Of a stretch of 38,599 nucleotides of DNA, positions 38,471 through 38,599 are shown piece by piece. Source of the stretch: Cochliopodium minus (Eukaryota > Discosea > Himatismenida > Cochliopodiidae); the NCBI GenBank assembly GCA_024220525.1, contig JAMYWO010000132.1, forward strand, positions 21,026 to 59,624. The letters are read 5' to 3'. The notes beneath the pieces were generated by a model. The model saw nothing but the letters and a program-made list of their open reading frames with translations, had not been told where the DNA came from and did not search any database. How positions within the stretch are numbered: the first letter of the stretch is position 1; each line of letters starts with the position of its first letter. The position numbers were made by a program, and so were the translations under genes.

Positions 38471-38599
38471 CTAAAAAGGGAAGGTTTTAAAAAATAATTA
38501 AAATATAATTTCATCTTTTGATAATGAAAATTTTTTTGTGAGAATTTAATCTGCGCCATATAATCTGGATCAATTTTTATATTTTAACAAAAGATTCTA
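38471..38599 (-). other. Intron of the RCC1-RasGEF gene at window edge
   Basis: The acceptor at 38472-38471 needs an upstream exon in phase 1. A possible donor (GTTAAAAT, minus strand) lies at about 38587, so the upstream exon is essentially outside the window. Confidence 0.45.

Overview
The window is nuclear DNA of an AT-rich, intron-dense unicellular eukaryote. Non-coding DNA is almost pure A/T with long homopolymers, exons are visibly richer in G+C, and genes are separated by roughly 100-550 bp. Introns are mostly GTAAAA...AG, and exons range from 8 to over 2000 nt. RCC1/RasGEF signalling proteins, an E2F-partner (DP) factor, an NDR kinase, FYVE and ankyrin proteins suggest a free-living amoeboid or flagellate protist. 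I cannot name the genus. A mitochondrial ribosomal protein mL38-like gene argues for an organism that still translates in mitochondria.

Layout. On the minus strand, positions 81-25788 hold in order: a small F-box protein; two tandem near-identical VOC (glyoxalase-fold) genes; a secreted 1502-aa collagen-like protein; an RCC1 propeller protein; a VID27/CYPRO4-type C-terminal domain protein; an mL38/PEBP protein; a 1647-aa WW-FYVE-armadillo protein; a 913-aa ankyrin protein; and an adenylate-kinase-family enzyme. The kinase is head-to-head with a plus-strand UvrD-type helicase (25990 onward), which runs into a 542-base N gap. After the gap come an NDR/LATS-type kinase (plus, 5' end missing), a small coiled-coil protein (minus), a DP transcription factor (plus) and an RCC1-RasGEF protein (minus) that leaves the window at its 5' end.

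Gene models were built by hand by matching splice signals and reading phase. In every complete multi-exon model the summed exon length is a multiple of three. The main points of interest are: micro-exons (8, 10, 18, 19, 19, 22 and 24 nt) that cut the P-loops of two unrelated NTPases into pieces; a GC-AG intron shared by the two VOC copies inside an apparent gene-conversion tract; one exon per ankyrin repeat; an inverted pair of E2F-like sites in the promoter of the DP gene itself; a proline-poor Lys/Asn collagen; and a 30-bp G+C-containing palindrome beside the assembly gap.

Functionally the genes look like an ordinary protist mix (ubiquitin targeting, Ras and NDR signalling, endosomal lipid recognition, cell cycle transcription, nucleotide metabolism) rather than one dedicated cluster. 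The only spatial logic I see is two head-to-head pairs (25789-25989 and 32722-33086) that may share promoters.
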